Below, piece after piece: positions 1 to 11,896 of a stretch of 64,000 nt of DNA; the stretch's first letter is position 1, and every line of letters starts with the position of its first letter. A model generated the notes under the pieces. The model was not told where the DNA came from. It was given only the letters and a program-made list of their open reading frames with translations, and did not search any database. The stretch is taken from the NCBI GenBank assembly GCA_034440575.1, contig JAOTOL010001466.1, forward strand, positions 1,017,001 through 1,081,000. The letters are read 5' to 3'. The position numbers and the translations under genes were made by a program. This DNA is from Imbricaverruca yamaguchii (Eukaryota > Arthropoda > Thecostraca > Neoverrucidae).

Positions 1-470
1 GGTTTTCCAAAGTTGTCGATAAATGTTTTTCTCTGTGCGTGTTTATGTTTGTGTGCCGCTTTTCCATTGTTAAATAAAAGAATAAAATGCTTCCACACTT
101 CGCTGTGCTAAAACGGTCGGGCCTATTTCGCTCAAATGTTTCACACATAGTGCGCTGGTTCGCCTGACATATTATGACAGTGGTTTCGGGTTGCGCAGGC
201 CACGTGTGCACGTGCCACGTGACGCAACCGGGGTCATGTCGAAATGAGTTAGCCAAGGCCACAGCATATACCACGACTAGAACTAATGTGAAACTTTGTG
301 GAAGCACGCGTCCGATAGGAGACTGTTGCATCGGGGTACAAAGGGTAGATTTAATAATATAACTAGGTGTAGCACGGTGCAGCATTCATCAGGCGCACTT
401 CCAGCATGGATCGTGTACGCCTAGGTTGGAAACCAACAGCTGTTTCCGTATTATCCCATCTAGCGGCGGG
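1..470. repeat. Dispersed repeat, copy 1, with a single array-type unit
   Basis: Positions 1-310 resemble 3,775-4,060. Shared strings include TTTCCAAAGTTGTCG, GTGCTAAAACGGTCGGGC, TTCACACATAG and GGTTGCGCAGG. It is followed at about 375-465 by one degenerate unit of the 68-bp repeat (GGTGCAGCATTCATCAGGCG) with CCATCTAGCGG. No protein coding potential is evident. Confidence 0.6.
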
Positions 471-564
471 TAAATGAAAGCACGGAATCGCGGTCGGTAT
501 TAAGCCGTGCGCCTATGGGAGTTCTGGGCACGGATTTCGTCTTGTCACGTTTCCCACTTGATTC

Positions 565-1850
565 AGCAATCCCAGGATTGCATCGCCCTTCCATGATACA
601 GAATTTATCACGGAACCTTGCCATTCTTTCCTTGTTGATTTATTACGCTCCGTTCAGAGTTGCCGTGGTGCGAAGTGAAGACATCTGTGAGAGGGAGCCC
701 ACCTCGCCCCAAGGGTTGGCCCACCGATGTTGACATCGTGATGATCTTTATATTGAATCATTATCTCTTGTCTCTCTGTCTTTATCTTGATCTTGAAATG
801 ATTGTAAGTGGCAAAGTGGATGAGGGCAAATGGCAGAAGGAAATGAATTGGGGCCACATTCCATTGGCCCCAATTCCTTTTTCCTTCATCCATGTTAGAA
901 GTGGAAATGATTGCGGAGGTGGAAAGCAAACATTGAGATGGCAGTCCTCAAAGATACATAAAACAACACCACTGAGTCGAACGACTGGCAAGTGATAGCG
1001 AATCGGCGGGAAGTAGTGGTGTTACTAGCTAGGGTATGTTCCAAGGGTTGATCCAAGGGGAGGAAGCGAAAGTGACGCCCCTTATGACCCGAAAGACGCT
1101 TCTCTTGGTGGTTCCATTGTACCCCCTCCCTCGAAATTTTTCAGCGCAACGCGCCTGTGAAACGGCAGATTTGGCCTGAGAACGACAATCCTCTGGGAGT
1201 CCGACGAACGCACGCTGCGAATTTTTCGGCGGAAAGCACTCCTCAAACAAAAAAAAAGGTCCCACTCTGGGAGATCGAAGTGTACCTCGCCCAAATATTC
1301 TTGACCAAGAGATGCCCCTCCGGAGAGATGATGCCTCCTTGGCAAAATCATACATCTGTCAGTGGTATGGTGTAGGGGAGGGGCTTGTACCTTCCATGGA
1401 ACTTCCGCTCAATCCTCTGCGGATTGGCGGGTACACCGATGCGTGTACTCTCCATTCGGTTGTGTAAGCCGCACAACCGCAAAATATCAGAGAGCAAGGA
1501 GGGTGGGGGCGAAAACAGAACGGCCCATTCATATCTTTGAGGGTGAAACTGCCCACTCAATGCTTTCCCCACCCGCAATCATTTAAACTTCTAACATGGG
1601 AGCCTATGTAATGACCCCCTATTCATTCTGGTCTGTCTATTACCTTCATGCATTTTGCCCCTTCGATAATATTAAGAAATCAACGGGTGGGCCGACCCTT
1701 TTGACGACATGGGCTCCCTCTCACAGATGCTTTCACTTTGCATCGCAATAACTTCGGAACAGAGCGTAATAAATCAGTAAGGAAAGAACAGTGAGGTTCC
1801 TTCACCAATTCTACATCATAAAATACATATGCAATCCTCCTGTGGTGGCT
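565..1850. mobile_element. Foldback element with long inverted arms
   Basis: The left arm (about 570-965) and the reverse complement of the right arm (about 1,520-1,845) align by eye over several hundred bases. Matches include GATTTATTACGCTC, GCATCTGTGAGAGGGAGCCC and CCATGTTAGAAGT, then AATGATTGCGG and CCTCAAAGATA. The centre (about 970-1,520) is unmatched and has no convincing gene. This is a non-autonomous DNA transposon or foldback structure; I could not settle the target-site duplication. Confidence 0.75.
845..876. other. Perfect 12-bp hairpin within the foldback left arm
   Basis: GAATTGGGGCCA (845-856) and TGGCCCCAATTC (865-876) pair perfectly around an 8-nt loop. I did not find the same hairpin in the right arm. 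Confidence 0.8.
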
Positions 1851-2084
1851 AAATCAATTCGAAAAAAATGTCAATACGAAATGCGTACCCAGAAATTCCA
1901 TAGGCGCTCGGCCTAAAACCGGCCGCGTCTCCGTGTTTGTACTTACCCTCCGCTAGATGGCAGGTTGGTGCCGCTGATACGCGCAGATGAAAGGCGCCGA
2001 CGGTGAGTTTCCAATCCAGGCGAACATCATCCATTCATCCAGTGGTACATACCATCTGGCGACAATTGTATACTACAATACTAC
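1851..2084. other. Unique-looking spacer with a CTCF-like motif
   Basis: There is no convincing reading frame. TCCGCTAGATGGCAG at 1,949-1,963 matches the animal CTCF core CCGC(T/C)AG(A/G)(T/G)GGC(A/G)(G/C) on the plus strand. It lies just before the array of related motifs. Confidence 0.4.
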
Positions 2085-2705
2085 TGAGCACCCCGGTGCA
2101 GCATTCAACAGGCGCTCTTCTCCTACTGCCATCTGGTGACAATAGTTGACAATGTGCACCCCGGTGCAGCATTCAACGGCGCTCTTGCACTGGTGCCATC
2201 TAGCGTTTATGGTATAAATAGGTGCACCCCGGTGCAGCATTCATCAGGCGTACTTCTCCTACTGCCATCTGGTGACAATAGTTGACAATGTGCACCCCGG
2301 TGCAGCATTAACCGCGTTTGCTGGTGCCATCTAGCGTTTATGGTATAATTAGGTGCACCCCGGTGCAGCATTCAACAGGCGCACTTCTACTGCCATCTGG
2401 TGACAATAGTTGACAATGTGCACCCCGGTGCAGCATTTATCAGGCGCACCTGTCCTAGTGCCATCTGGCGACAATAGTTCACAAGGTGCACCCCGGTGCA
2501 GCATTCAACAGGCGCACTTCTCCTACTGCCATCTGGTGACAATAGCTGACAATGTGCACCCCGGTGCAGCATTCAACCGACGTTCTTGCACTGGTGCCAT
2601 CTAGCGTTTATGGTATAATTAGGTGCACCCCGGTGCAGCATTCAACAGGCGCACTTCTACTGCCATCTGGTGACAATAGCTGACAATGTGCATCCCGGTG
2701 CAGCA
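2085..2705. repeat. 68-bp-unit higher-order tandem array
   Basis: CACCCCGGTGCAGCATT begins ten units at about 2,089, 2,157, 2,224, 2,293, 2,355, 2,421, 2,489, 2,557, 2,625 and (as CATCCCGG) 2,691, a spacing of 62-69 bp. Two unit types mostly alternate, giving a dimer of about 135 bp. Type A has CTACTGCCATCTGGTGACAA; type B has CTGGTGCCATCTAGCG then TTATGGTATAAATAG. Both contain a CTCF-core-like string in reverse complement. GGTGCACCCCGGTGCA is itself nearly palindromic. Confidence 0.9.
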
Positions 2706-2739
2706 TTCACAGAACACATGGACACAACACAGCTCAACA

Positions 2740-3345
2740 CAACACAAATCCAACCACGCCCACGCAATCAAACCAACGATAGGCACATGGAGCACATGGA
2801 ACACATCATCAAATAAGTCTCACCGACAAAAAGAGGTCATCCTCACTAGGCTTAGAAACGGTTGCACAAAACTAACACAGCCTCGATTAGAAGATGACCA
2901 ACACACAACACCTCACTGCGACACCTGCAACTCCACGTTAAGCATAAGCCATATCCTGCTAGACTGCTAGTAGCCATAGCTCTCAGAGACAACCACTTAA
3001 GGCATTCTGCCAAAGAGAGCATCACCCTATCGCTTTCATCGCTTCTCAGTGACAAACACCCAGAACTCCTTCAATTGCTATTTGAATGTCTATATGCCAC
3101 AGAACTAGCAGGAGCTCTCTAGACACCACACCACCAAAGCTCATGTGAAATCGCAATACATGACCGCGAAATACTCGTAGGAAACATGCAAATAGCCATC
3201 CCCGCATGGCATCGGATGTACATGAGCCGATATGTTTCCCAGTTAGGAATAATTCGCTACCTAGCGGTGCCGTCGGAGGTAGATGAGCCGACTTGCTTTA
3301 GGAAAACATAGAAACTAAAACAAACAAACAAACAAACAAAAAATA
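2740..3345 (+). mobile_element. LINE 3' fragment with CAAA tail
   Basis: Plus-strand translation shows KEVILTRLRNGCTKLTQPRL and a knuckle CDTCNSTLSISHILLDC. After a frame break comes LRDNHLRHSAKESITLSLSS. This is the C-terminal region of an R1/Jockey-type non-LTR element. It ends in a (CAAA)n run at 3,325-3,345 and lies immediately after the 68-bp array. Confidence 0.75.
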
Positions 3346-3499
3346 GCGGAACGTAAAACGACCACCCAGAGGAGCCATCTGACGTAGATGAACCGATTTG
3401 CCTTCCGACTCATAACGTATATGGCTATTCAGAGGAACAGCAAACGTAGGAGAGCAGAATTGCCAAATATCGTGCTAACCCAATTGACAACCCTGCACG

Positions 3500-3720
3500 G
3501 CAAGGTGCACCCCGGTGCAGCATTCAACAGGCGCTCCTGTACTGGTGCCATCTGGCGTTTATGGTATGAATAGGTGCACCCCGGTGCAGCATTTAACAGG
3601 CGCGCATTTACCCGTGCCATCTAGCGGTTATAGTATAAGAAGGTGTGCTCCGGTGCAGCATTCAGCAGGCACGCTTGTGCCAGCGCCATCTAGTGCTTAT
3701 TCAGAATCGAAAATAGAATT
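3500..3720. repeat. Second block of the 68-bp array (3 units)
   Basis: Units start near 3,506, 3,572 and 3,642 with GGTGCACCCCGGTGCAGCAT or GTGCTCCGGTGCAGCATTCA. They contain GCCATCTGGCG, GCCATCTAGCGG (3,617-3,628) and GCGCCATCTAGTGC (3,684-3,697). The last two match the CTCF core on the minus strand with no mismatch over about 13 positions. Confidence 0.85.
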
Positions 3721-3769
3721 TAGTGACAATGTGACGAGAAATATCTCAATGCATCAGATTCAATGCATG

Positions 3770-4100
3770 GCGTTCGGCTTTCCAAGGTTGTCGAAAAAAA
3801 TGTTTGTTTTTGTCTGTCTGTCTGTCTGACGCATGCTGTGTCAAAACGGCCCAGCTAATTCCGCCCAAATTTTCACATGTGATGTACCGGTTCTGTGGAC
3901 AGATTATGATGGTTTTTGGTTGCGCAGGTCACGCGCTATCAATCGGAGTCATGTTGCCAGGACCACGACATATTACCTAGGACCATAGCATATATACCAT
4001 ATAGAACATAGAACCATAACATATAAAAATGAAATTGTGTAGAAACACGCACCACATATGGAACTCTATACTTTTGTGGTTGGCGGCCGGGAGCACTACA
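3770..4100. repeat. Dispersed repeat, copy 2
   Basis: It is related to window positions 1-310 through TTTCCAAGGTTGTCG, GTCAAAACGGCCCAGC, TTTTCACATGTG, GGTTGCGCAGGTCACG and GAAATTGTGTAGAAACACGC. It includes a short GTCT run at 3,818-3,830. In both copies a 68-bp-type unit lies alongside, so array and repeat may travel together. Confidence 0.6.
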
Positions 4101-5364
4101 CCATGCGACTGTCAGGCGCATGCATCTGTTTCCTGTGGGGCGCCTCCGACCTGAGAGCGGCGGCGCATACCTACCAGAGCTATCCAAATTTGGTGAACGG
4201 TTAGCCCGTCACGGGAGCTATCCAGACATGTATAATTTGTAGGAGTAGGCGAACACCCAATTCTGTTTAGCATGAGGCTGGGGCTTCTCCCGACGAAAAA
4301 TGGGAACGCTACATGCTGGCGCCTGGGTCGGCTCACATCGTAGTGAACGAGGGGTAAGTGCGTGAAAACCTACAGGGTTGGCTACGCTGTGAGTACAATT
4401 TCGATGCGACTGGGTCAACGAAACAAGCTGAACTCGAGCGACACAGGTAGCATTGGGGAACTTGTTGCGACGACATCCTCTATCGTCAATTGGTTTAACG
4501 TGCAAAACATGAATTTCTACTTCGGATTATAACTAATTTTATGGAGCTGAATCAGCTCGGTTTCAGCCGGCATAGCTCGTGAACCAATGGACCGATCGAC
4601 ACCAAACCGATACCACGCTGTAGCTAAGACAATCTCCAAGCCCGCCAGTGCAGACCTCAGAAGATAGATGTCCGATGATGGCTCGACGTCCGTTTGTGAG
4701 TTGTTGATGAGTTTGTTTTCACACGCTCGTCGCCTCAACAGGATGGCCAGCCATCTCTTTGTCATAGGCTTCCAGATATCTACTGCTAAACCTTAAAACC
4801 CAGCGGTCCAGCTGCGCCTGTGACATACCTGGTCACGATAAGCCTGCTGAAGCAATCTAATAACGTACTGCACGTGTTTCTTGAAAAGAAAAGAAAACTT
4901 AGTCGAAGTGCAGTGCTCAAAGTCATCTCCATCATGGCGGCAACTGACTACGCAGCACGCGAGCACCACAGACGAAGTACAAAGACTGCACATCAAGCCA
5001 ACGTTCAACAGCTCCTGGGAGTCATTCAATTATTCAACTTCGGACGTAGATGTGCATCATACCAAATTCTGCTATTTAAAAATTATATATCGATGAGACA
5101 ACCTAAGCATCTGTAAAGCATCTGTAAATGAGTGCCATTACTTCTCGAACACACTACGTGCATACGAAGTTTCTTCAATGGTGATTATATATATATATAT
5201 ATATATTATACATATATACGCATACACACACACATATGTGTGTGTGTGCATGTATGCATAATATTGCTATAACAGTGAACCAAGTTTGCAGCTACCACAT
5301 CTGACGATATTATTACAATCATGTCACGATGCACGGTATTGTGGCTGGTGGAGAACATACCTGT
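4101..5364. other. No recognisable gene; microsatellites
   Basis: I see no convincing exon. (AT)n lies at about 5,186-5,208 and a CA/TG-rich tract forming an ACACACATATGTGTGT palindrome at about 5,224-5,250. Confidence 0.5.
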
Positions 5365-6165
5365 TAACCCGTCCCGTCGCGAGGGGGTCTTCAACCGCCC
5401 CCCCCCCCCTTAGTTTTTTCGCGGATAGCGGACGAACGGCGCGAGGCAGCACGCCTAAATTTGGCATACCTTTTTTCACATCAATTTGACATTCTGATGC
5501 AAAATTTTTAGGTCAGATCATCCAGGGTCAACGAGTTAGTCAAGGTCAAGTGAGGTCACCTCCAAAAATGTTCAACCAGTCGTCACGCTTTAACGGATAC
5601 AGATATTTTAATGAAACTTTCAGCGTTTGCTTACCTCTACAGATGCAACAAAACATATGAGTTAAATTTTTCTACTTTTTTTCATTTTTGACTACATACA
5701 AATTTTGCGTATTTGCCATCTTGCAGTTCAAATGCAGGATACTGGCTAAAGTAAGCATTTTTTATTAGGACAAGTTGACTTCCAACAACGTTTCTCGGTC
5801 TGCTCTACCCATCGGAGGAGGAAAATTAAAGAAAACTTGAAAACTCAAAATGTTGCAATTTCGGGAAAAAAAATTTGGGGTAAAAAAAATTATAGCCCTG
5901 GTCGAATTCGTTGTCCTTTTCTCATTCCAAATAAATTTTGTTTTTCATATATCCCCAAAATGAACTCCCCAAAGTCAAAAAAATAATGTAATTCGTGAAA
6001 AGTCGTGAAAATCTAGCCCCCTGGTGACGTCACTTTTGGGGATTTTTTTTCGGAGGTGGGGTCGGACCCTACTAGTCGAGCGCTTTCCGATGACGCCTCT
6101 TTCGTTTTCGTGCGAAGCTTAGTTTGGATTTTAGAGGGGATGTCTTCACCACCCCCCCCCCCACA
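5365..6165 (+). repeat. 850-bp dispersed repeat R850, copy 1
   Basis: It starts AACCCGTCCCGTCGCGAGGG and ends near GGATTTTAGAGGGG. It is matched in reverse complement at 23.59-24.43 kb through GTGAAAATCTAGCCCCCT, GAGCGCTTTCCGATGACGCC, CTGCTCTACCCAT and GTTGAACATTTTTGG-type strings. It has homopolymer C runs near both ends and no conserved open frame between copies. It is probably a non-autonomous transposon. Confidence 0.75.
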
Positions 6166-7110
6166 GACGAGTTGTGAGGATTTGACTGGAAAGACGGCGC
6201 AGGTTAATCATCCAATTTTGTATCGGTTCAATGAGCACTCGTGCAAGCTGCGTGATTTAACTGATGATTTAAGTTAGTGTGCATAGTTTTTTTGGTTGAG
6301 CCAAATAGGTAATGGTTTAATCTCACTGGGTGCATTCAATTCGGGTAATGACTTTATTCAAATGAGTCGATTCCATGTTCAAGTACGGATACTGTCGATC
6401 TAGTTACATCAGCGATGTGTTGTACGTAGAATGCATTGCCCTGAAATTACCTTAAAAATAACCACTGACAAGAAGGGAAACATAACATATGCACACAACA
6501 GTACTATACTTTGGAAGTACTAAATGCTAAGCAAGTATGCCGAACCTTCCACGTGATCACAGCTTGGTATTTGTCAGTGCCTGACGATTGACATTTGAGA
6601 TCAAAAGCAGCGAATGATACGATTTCATCCAGACATCGTGCTTAAGGAAAGGCATTTGTAACTTCTTACGTGTCTATGATCTTATATGGGATGAAATATG
6701 AAGATGGTAATGTACGCGGAAGTGAGGTATTTTACACTATTGGCCTGGTTTGGACATTATTAAATGATTGACATAGTACAGCAGAGGTGAAAATGTATGT
6801 ATGTTTATCTCTTTACTCGTCGCTACAAATACGATCAGCAAAACAAAACAATAAATTGCACGAAGGGACAAGTGAAGCGCTCCATTTATAGCGTACTGGT
6901 GATAACCGCTTATAGTTTTACTTACTTGTACACTAAACAAACACTGCGTTTCACCTGAATACTACCGACACCATATTTCGCGATAGAATACCGGAGGGTA
7001 TCTCGTCGTGGATGATTGCTGCGGTCGGCAAGTATGTCCACTTTGCTATATCCATTTTGTTTCCTAGTATGATGCCGCCACGTAAGCCCAATACTACAGT
7101 GAGAAAATGC
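6166..7110. other. No recognisable feature
   Basis: AT-rich sequence in which the open frames are short and lack splice-site support. I see no repeats beyond short runs. Confidence 0.4.
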
Positions 7111-7114
7111 TATC

Positions 7115-7600
7115 TTAGTCAGTTGTTTGGATATTAGAGCGCTTCTACTACTGAGGTCATTTCGCGCCCATAACTCACGGTGTTATCAAAGTGGTTTTCA
7201 GAATAGCATCAAGACTCACACAGTGCGAAGCCGTCTACGTGACTCTATTGTGCCATATAACCTTCATGCTGTATATATCGGCGAGGGGTATATATTGCTG
7301 AGAACGGCACTGCAGATAAGAAATCCATCAATAGTCCCGACTAGATAATGTACGAGTTATCGGATAGAATATCGCTAAGGAAAACCACCTGGTCAGAAAC
7401 AAAATGACGTCTACGCTCGTCCGTGTAATGAGGACACGAGATTCGAACATGGCAGAACATGACGAACTGTTAAAGGTGCACGACATCTTGAAAGAGAAAT
7501 TGTTATCGTTCCCCTCAGGAAGCCTGAGAATACTGAATGTTTTATGGCGAATTATCCATTACTTTGGTGCCTACTGGTTCTGAACATTCGCCATATATTG
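7115..7600 (-). mobile_element. Very decayed LINE 3' end
   Basis: It shares with the 52-kb element the tail motif GAGGTCATTTCGCGCCCATA and the coding-end string CAAAATGACGTCTACGCTC. The order on the minus strand matches the 52.1-52.4 kb segment. The sequence between is heavily diverged. Confidence 0.5.
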
Positions 7601-10600
7601 CCTCTATATGCATCACTCACCTGAAATTGCATGCGAGTACTGAAAGCCCCAACTAAAAAGGCGTGCATGGCTGAGGAGTAGTAAAATAGAGCATTAAAAT
7701 AGTTAAAACAGGTACCAAATTTGATTTTTGATGAGTCGACTCATGCGTCGATAAAGTAGTTCAATCTGTATCACGCTGGTGAATGCGTTCATTCGGATTG
7801 TGTTGCAATGATGTGGCCGTCAAGTTCAGATGAACAAAACAAGATTAATGCAGCATTGGGCTGAATGGTGTTGAGCGACATTTGGTTACTATGGCTGCTA
7901 TTGCAAATTGTTGATACGCTAGTATTGTTGTTTTACAACGCTGCACTTGCACCGGCTTGAAATGAAAGAAATATGGATAACAATAGCGGGAATGAATACG
8001 TACGTCACATTTCGTATCGACGTTTTTCAAGAAACGGACAGCGTTTCTCTGCCATGTACCGGATCGTATGACTGGTGGCAAAAACAAAAATGATTGAAAG
8101 CAAAATGAGGTAAAACGTATTGGCCCACATTGGCAAGGAATGTGGTCTTTTGGCATAGCTATTCATTGTATTTGGGGCTCAGACCTCTCGATAGTAGTTC
8201 ATTGCTGACAGTGTTAAGACCTTGGACTCATGAAGCATCCCTTGCCTATTTGACCCAACACGTTTTGTCTTGCTTTACTCTCAATCATGTCCATTCAGAT
8301 AATCCATTTCTTCTCACGGTAATCCATTCTTCTCTTATCAAAACGGCAGATAATTTCCGAAGCTAGTGGATCACGGTCCTTGGATGTACACTTTTTCTTC
8401 CCCTGTAGCTAGTAACTCTTGAACTATTACGTGATAAAGAAGTGAGGATGTTACCTTGGCTTTTACATTGCTCTACGACTCATACATTACTATATCCCCG
8501 TCATGTAAATTAAATCAAACACAAGGTCCCGACATAAAGAGCCGTGTCGTCATAAAAAGGGTGTGTCGTTTAGGAAGGGACCCTCCCGGCACTCTGGGGT
8601 AGAAATATGCGCCCCAGACGCCCGTCATTGGCTACGTTCCTGAGCTGAACTAAACTAAATCAACCATAGCACAACAGCAATAGGCCCCATCTACAGTATA
8701 CAATGTCAGTAAATTGGCAACCAAACGTTGTTCACATTGTTCCGAGCAAACTAACGGTTCCCACCACGCTGCGCTCCTAATACACTCCTGAAGATACATT
8801 TTACATAAACATGGAATGTAATGTTACTTGACTTCATTTTTTGCATGATGCTTTGAACGTAGTTATTTCTTGCAAGTTTGCATAGTATATTTCCATATAT
8901 TTTCCAATTTGATTTGCCATCTTATTATTTTTATGCACTTATAATGTTCTTGCAATATTGCGGAGTGGCGTTAGAATAGATCAGACTGTTCTGGCCGCCC
9001 GGTTAAGTGACTACTAATGCTTCGTGGTCCCCGTATGATGGAAAGCCAACGGTGTGGCTTCAAGGCCAACTGATCCCATTTAAAACGTTGTGGGCTGTTA
9101 GAAATATATCGAAAATATTATCTCTTGATTCAAAATGTCCGTTCAAAGATGATACATTTTTTTGCGCACATGTTACATATAAAGCTAATTTTAATCAGAT
9201 GCACTGCACTGACAATAAGCTTCCTGTAGTCAGGGTCAGGTAGATTGGTCAGTATGCTTTTATGACATTTTGGAGAGGCAGTGAAGCATGCCGTGAATGC
9301 TGCACCTTCTATTGGTGTGAATGCAGTTGTGAATCCACCCAAACGCCAACAGGGATGTGTAACATCCTCACTGGTACAGGTTTTTGATGCTTGCTTGACT
9401 TGATACTTTTGGGTGATCAATGTGATATTTCACTTGCATCAAGCACCCAGGCTGGTACCATATCGGTTTGCCATTGTGTTATTGGACCAACTTCGGTACA
9501 AGTCGAGTGAATGTGTATGCATGAATGTGGGTTGCTGAAAAGCACCAGTTTTAATATTTTAACCTGGACACTGGGAGCTTATACACTTATGCACTTTAGA
9601 GTTATAAAGTTTCTGATGGGCGCCGTATAACTACTGCAGTTGATGCGCCCTAAACCCTAATAACCAAATAGCTAAATTTTCTGGACATAGTTGATGAGCA
9701 ATGTATTTACATCATGCTAGGTTGTCTAAATCAATCATTATCAGCACCTCATTCTAATATGTTTCAACTTCATGAACAAGGTGGCCTCAGAGGCACAACA
9801 CTTTCAAATGCCCTTTCCTGATATCAATTATAGAATGTTTTCATTACCATTTATTGTACCAAAAGCCTGGAATAAATAATCTGCTCTCACTTCGACAGAA
9901 TTGACGATGTACCTAGGAGTAAAATTATCTTGAAGGAACACATCAGACAATACATTATTAGAAAATATAAACTTTTTCAATGAATGTTGGTAATGGTAAT
10001 GTGCTGTGCATGGTGATCTGGTATCAATTGGACATTTTTGTTTAAGAATCATGTTTTCTTTTCTTTCTTCTTCTTCATACTTGGTTCGTCCTTTCCCCTT
10101 AGTGTAGTAGCAGTTTAGGAAATGCATGTGCAAGATTATGATTTTGTATTATTTACCGTTTAACACCTATAGCAGTTATTTTCCTGGAGCCCTCAAAGAC
10201 GTTACTAGCATTGCTAATTGTCTGAGAGGGCTTCAGGAACATCTTTTACTAATATCTGGTGGCGGGATCTGTCCAGCAAGAAACAGGAGCAAGGAGTGGT
10301 GTGACCTTCCTTGATTTTCTTACCACGACCTTCCTCTCACCCTTGGAATTTAACGTAATTAGGTCGCACGGGTATGGAAGGGCACTCCTGCCCACCTATT
10401 AATGGGTAGGGGAATAAAAAAAACGAAAGAGCGTCGATGGCACACATGTGCAGTGGTCCGGAAACTGTTTTAAAGTTGGAGCGGGCCAGAACCGTTTTGA
10501 AATATAATCTTCCCATGCAACTCCCATATAGTCAATGTCGACCTTGCTCAAGGTTGTGGGAACGGCTGTCTTCTCTGCACATCCCCCGGTTCCTGTGCCA

Positions 10601-11500
10601 TTGCACATATTAGCTACAACAGCATATTGAATATGTCTAATTGACCTGAAAACATCGCTAAAATACACAAGGTGCTTGATTCCAGCACTTACAGCAAGGA
10701 TACCCACCGTAACGACACCCACCCACCGTATTGATACCCACCGTAACGACAGTGGGTTGTTCGGCGCAGAACGAGCGGACCTTACTACCCTAGCGGTTGT
10801 TTTACCAATGCAATGTTGGCTGATGTAAGATCGTTAAGGAACATGGGCGTGCTGAGTACGCAAGGTTCACATAAATGTCATTCAACAAAATTAATTGCTT
10901 CTGAAAAAAAAATGGTCGGCAATTCGTCGTGGATGTACAGAGGGAGCGCCGCAGAGGGACTGGAGTCCTCAATGGCGGAAAGGAATAATATGGATGCTGC
11001 GTATTTATCAAATGACGTAAACACATGAAACGTTCTGAGGAAACATTCAGATTAACGTGATAATCTGTGGCGATGGACATAAATTTGCTCGCAAAGTTTG
11101 GAGAGATGCAAATATCTCCCAAACTTCTTTAGGAAAAGCAATCAAGGGAATGTGAGTTGATTAAATTGGACTGGGCTGCGTGTTCACGTTTGTCATATTG
11201 AGCAGGCTACGTGTGTGTATGCATCCTGTACATCTTGTCTTATGATTTAGTCGCACTGGTTCGCATGAAGGGTAATCGGTCTTAGAAGTGATATAGTTGG
11301 CCTAATCTGACGAGAAGTTAGTTGAAGTTGATTTTTGATTTTGCGGTAACTCAATGGAGATTAGCTTGGCCCTTGGTGTCGTTCATAATCACTATCGCTA
11401 CTTCCACTCGCACGTCGTTTATTCGTAATGTTTCAGACTGAGAGGGGCTTATAAGGTTTAGTAAACCGCAACCTTCTTCCCTTGCTAATGCTCATAGTAC
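7601..11500. other. No recognisable gene
   Basis: Mostly AT-rich with no convincing exon. At 9,615-9,670 there is a LINE-type tail (GGGCGCCGTATAACTACTGC, then TTGATGCGCCCTAAACCCTA). At 10,695-10,750 a short tandem duplication of ACCCACCGTAACGACA occurs. Confidence 0.4.
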
Positions 11501-11659
11501 CGCATGAACGTTCACAACGCCAGGCACGAATTGGCATAGGATGTGGAATACGACGATGAGATGCAGGTTAATGGTTCGCCGGCTCACTCCGGGCATGTCG
11601 TCGGAACCGGTCACCACGTTCGCGCCGACGTGCCGTGGGCGAACGGTGAGACACCGGCG

Positions 11660-11796
11660 GTCGACTGGGTGGGGCGGGGCGGGGCGGGGCAGGGCGGGGG
11701 GCGGCGCAGGTCAGGCCGGGGCGGGGCGGGCGCAGGCGTCCGCCGGCGCGCTCGGCGCACTTTAAATGCGGTCCGCCACTGTCCGGCGCTGGAGGC
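11660..11796 (+). promoter_or_regulatory. GC-box-rich promoter-like island
   Basis: Six or more GGGGCGGGGC-type GC boxes lie at about 11,669-11,735, followed by CTTTAAATGC (11,760). A start codon with a signal-peptide frame follows at 11,797. I infer a core promoter and 5' UTR; there is no direct evidence of transcription. Confidence 0.45.
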
Positions 11797-11896
11797 ATGG
11801 GTCGGCCCCGGCTGCTGGTGCTGCTGGTGCTGCTGGTGCTGCTGGTGACGGTGGGGCTGCCCAGCACCGCCGGCTTCCCCTTCTCCAGCTCCACCG
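11797..11896 (+). CDS. Candidate signal-peptide first exon of an unknown secreted or membrane protein
   Basis: The frame is MGRPRLLVLLVLLVLLVTVG followed by LPSTAGFPFSSST. It has a basic n-region, a 15-residue Leu/Val core and a small-residue cleavage region around STAG-F, a textbook secretory signal. The first donor is CACCG|GTGGGT at 11,897 (phase 1). A second possible end is GTGCAG|GTGGGT at 11,922 (phase 0). It lies directly after GC boxes, and the frame is too short for routine ORF calls. The Leu/Val block is a CTGCTGGTG repeat, so simple-repeat expansion could mimic a signal peptide. No downstream exon could be assigned. Confidence 0.4.

Noticed and set aside
2085..2705. CRISPR array
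   Set aside because: Repeats are head-to-tail variants with no unique spacers, in a eukaryotic context.
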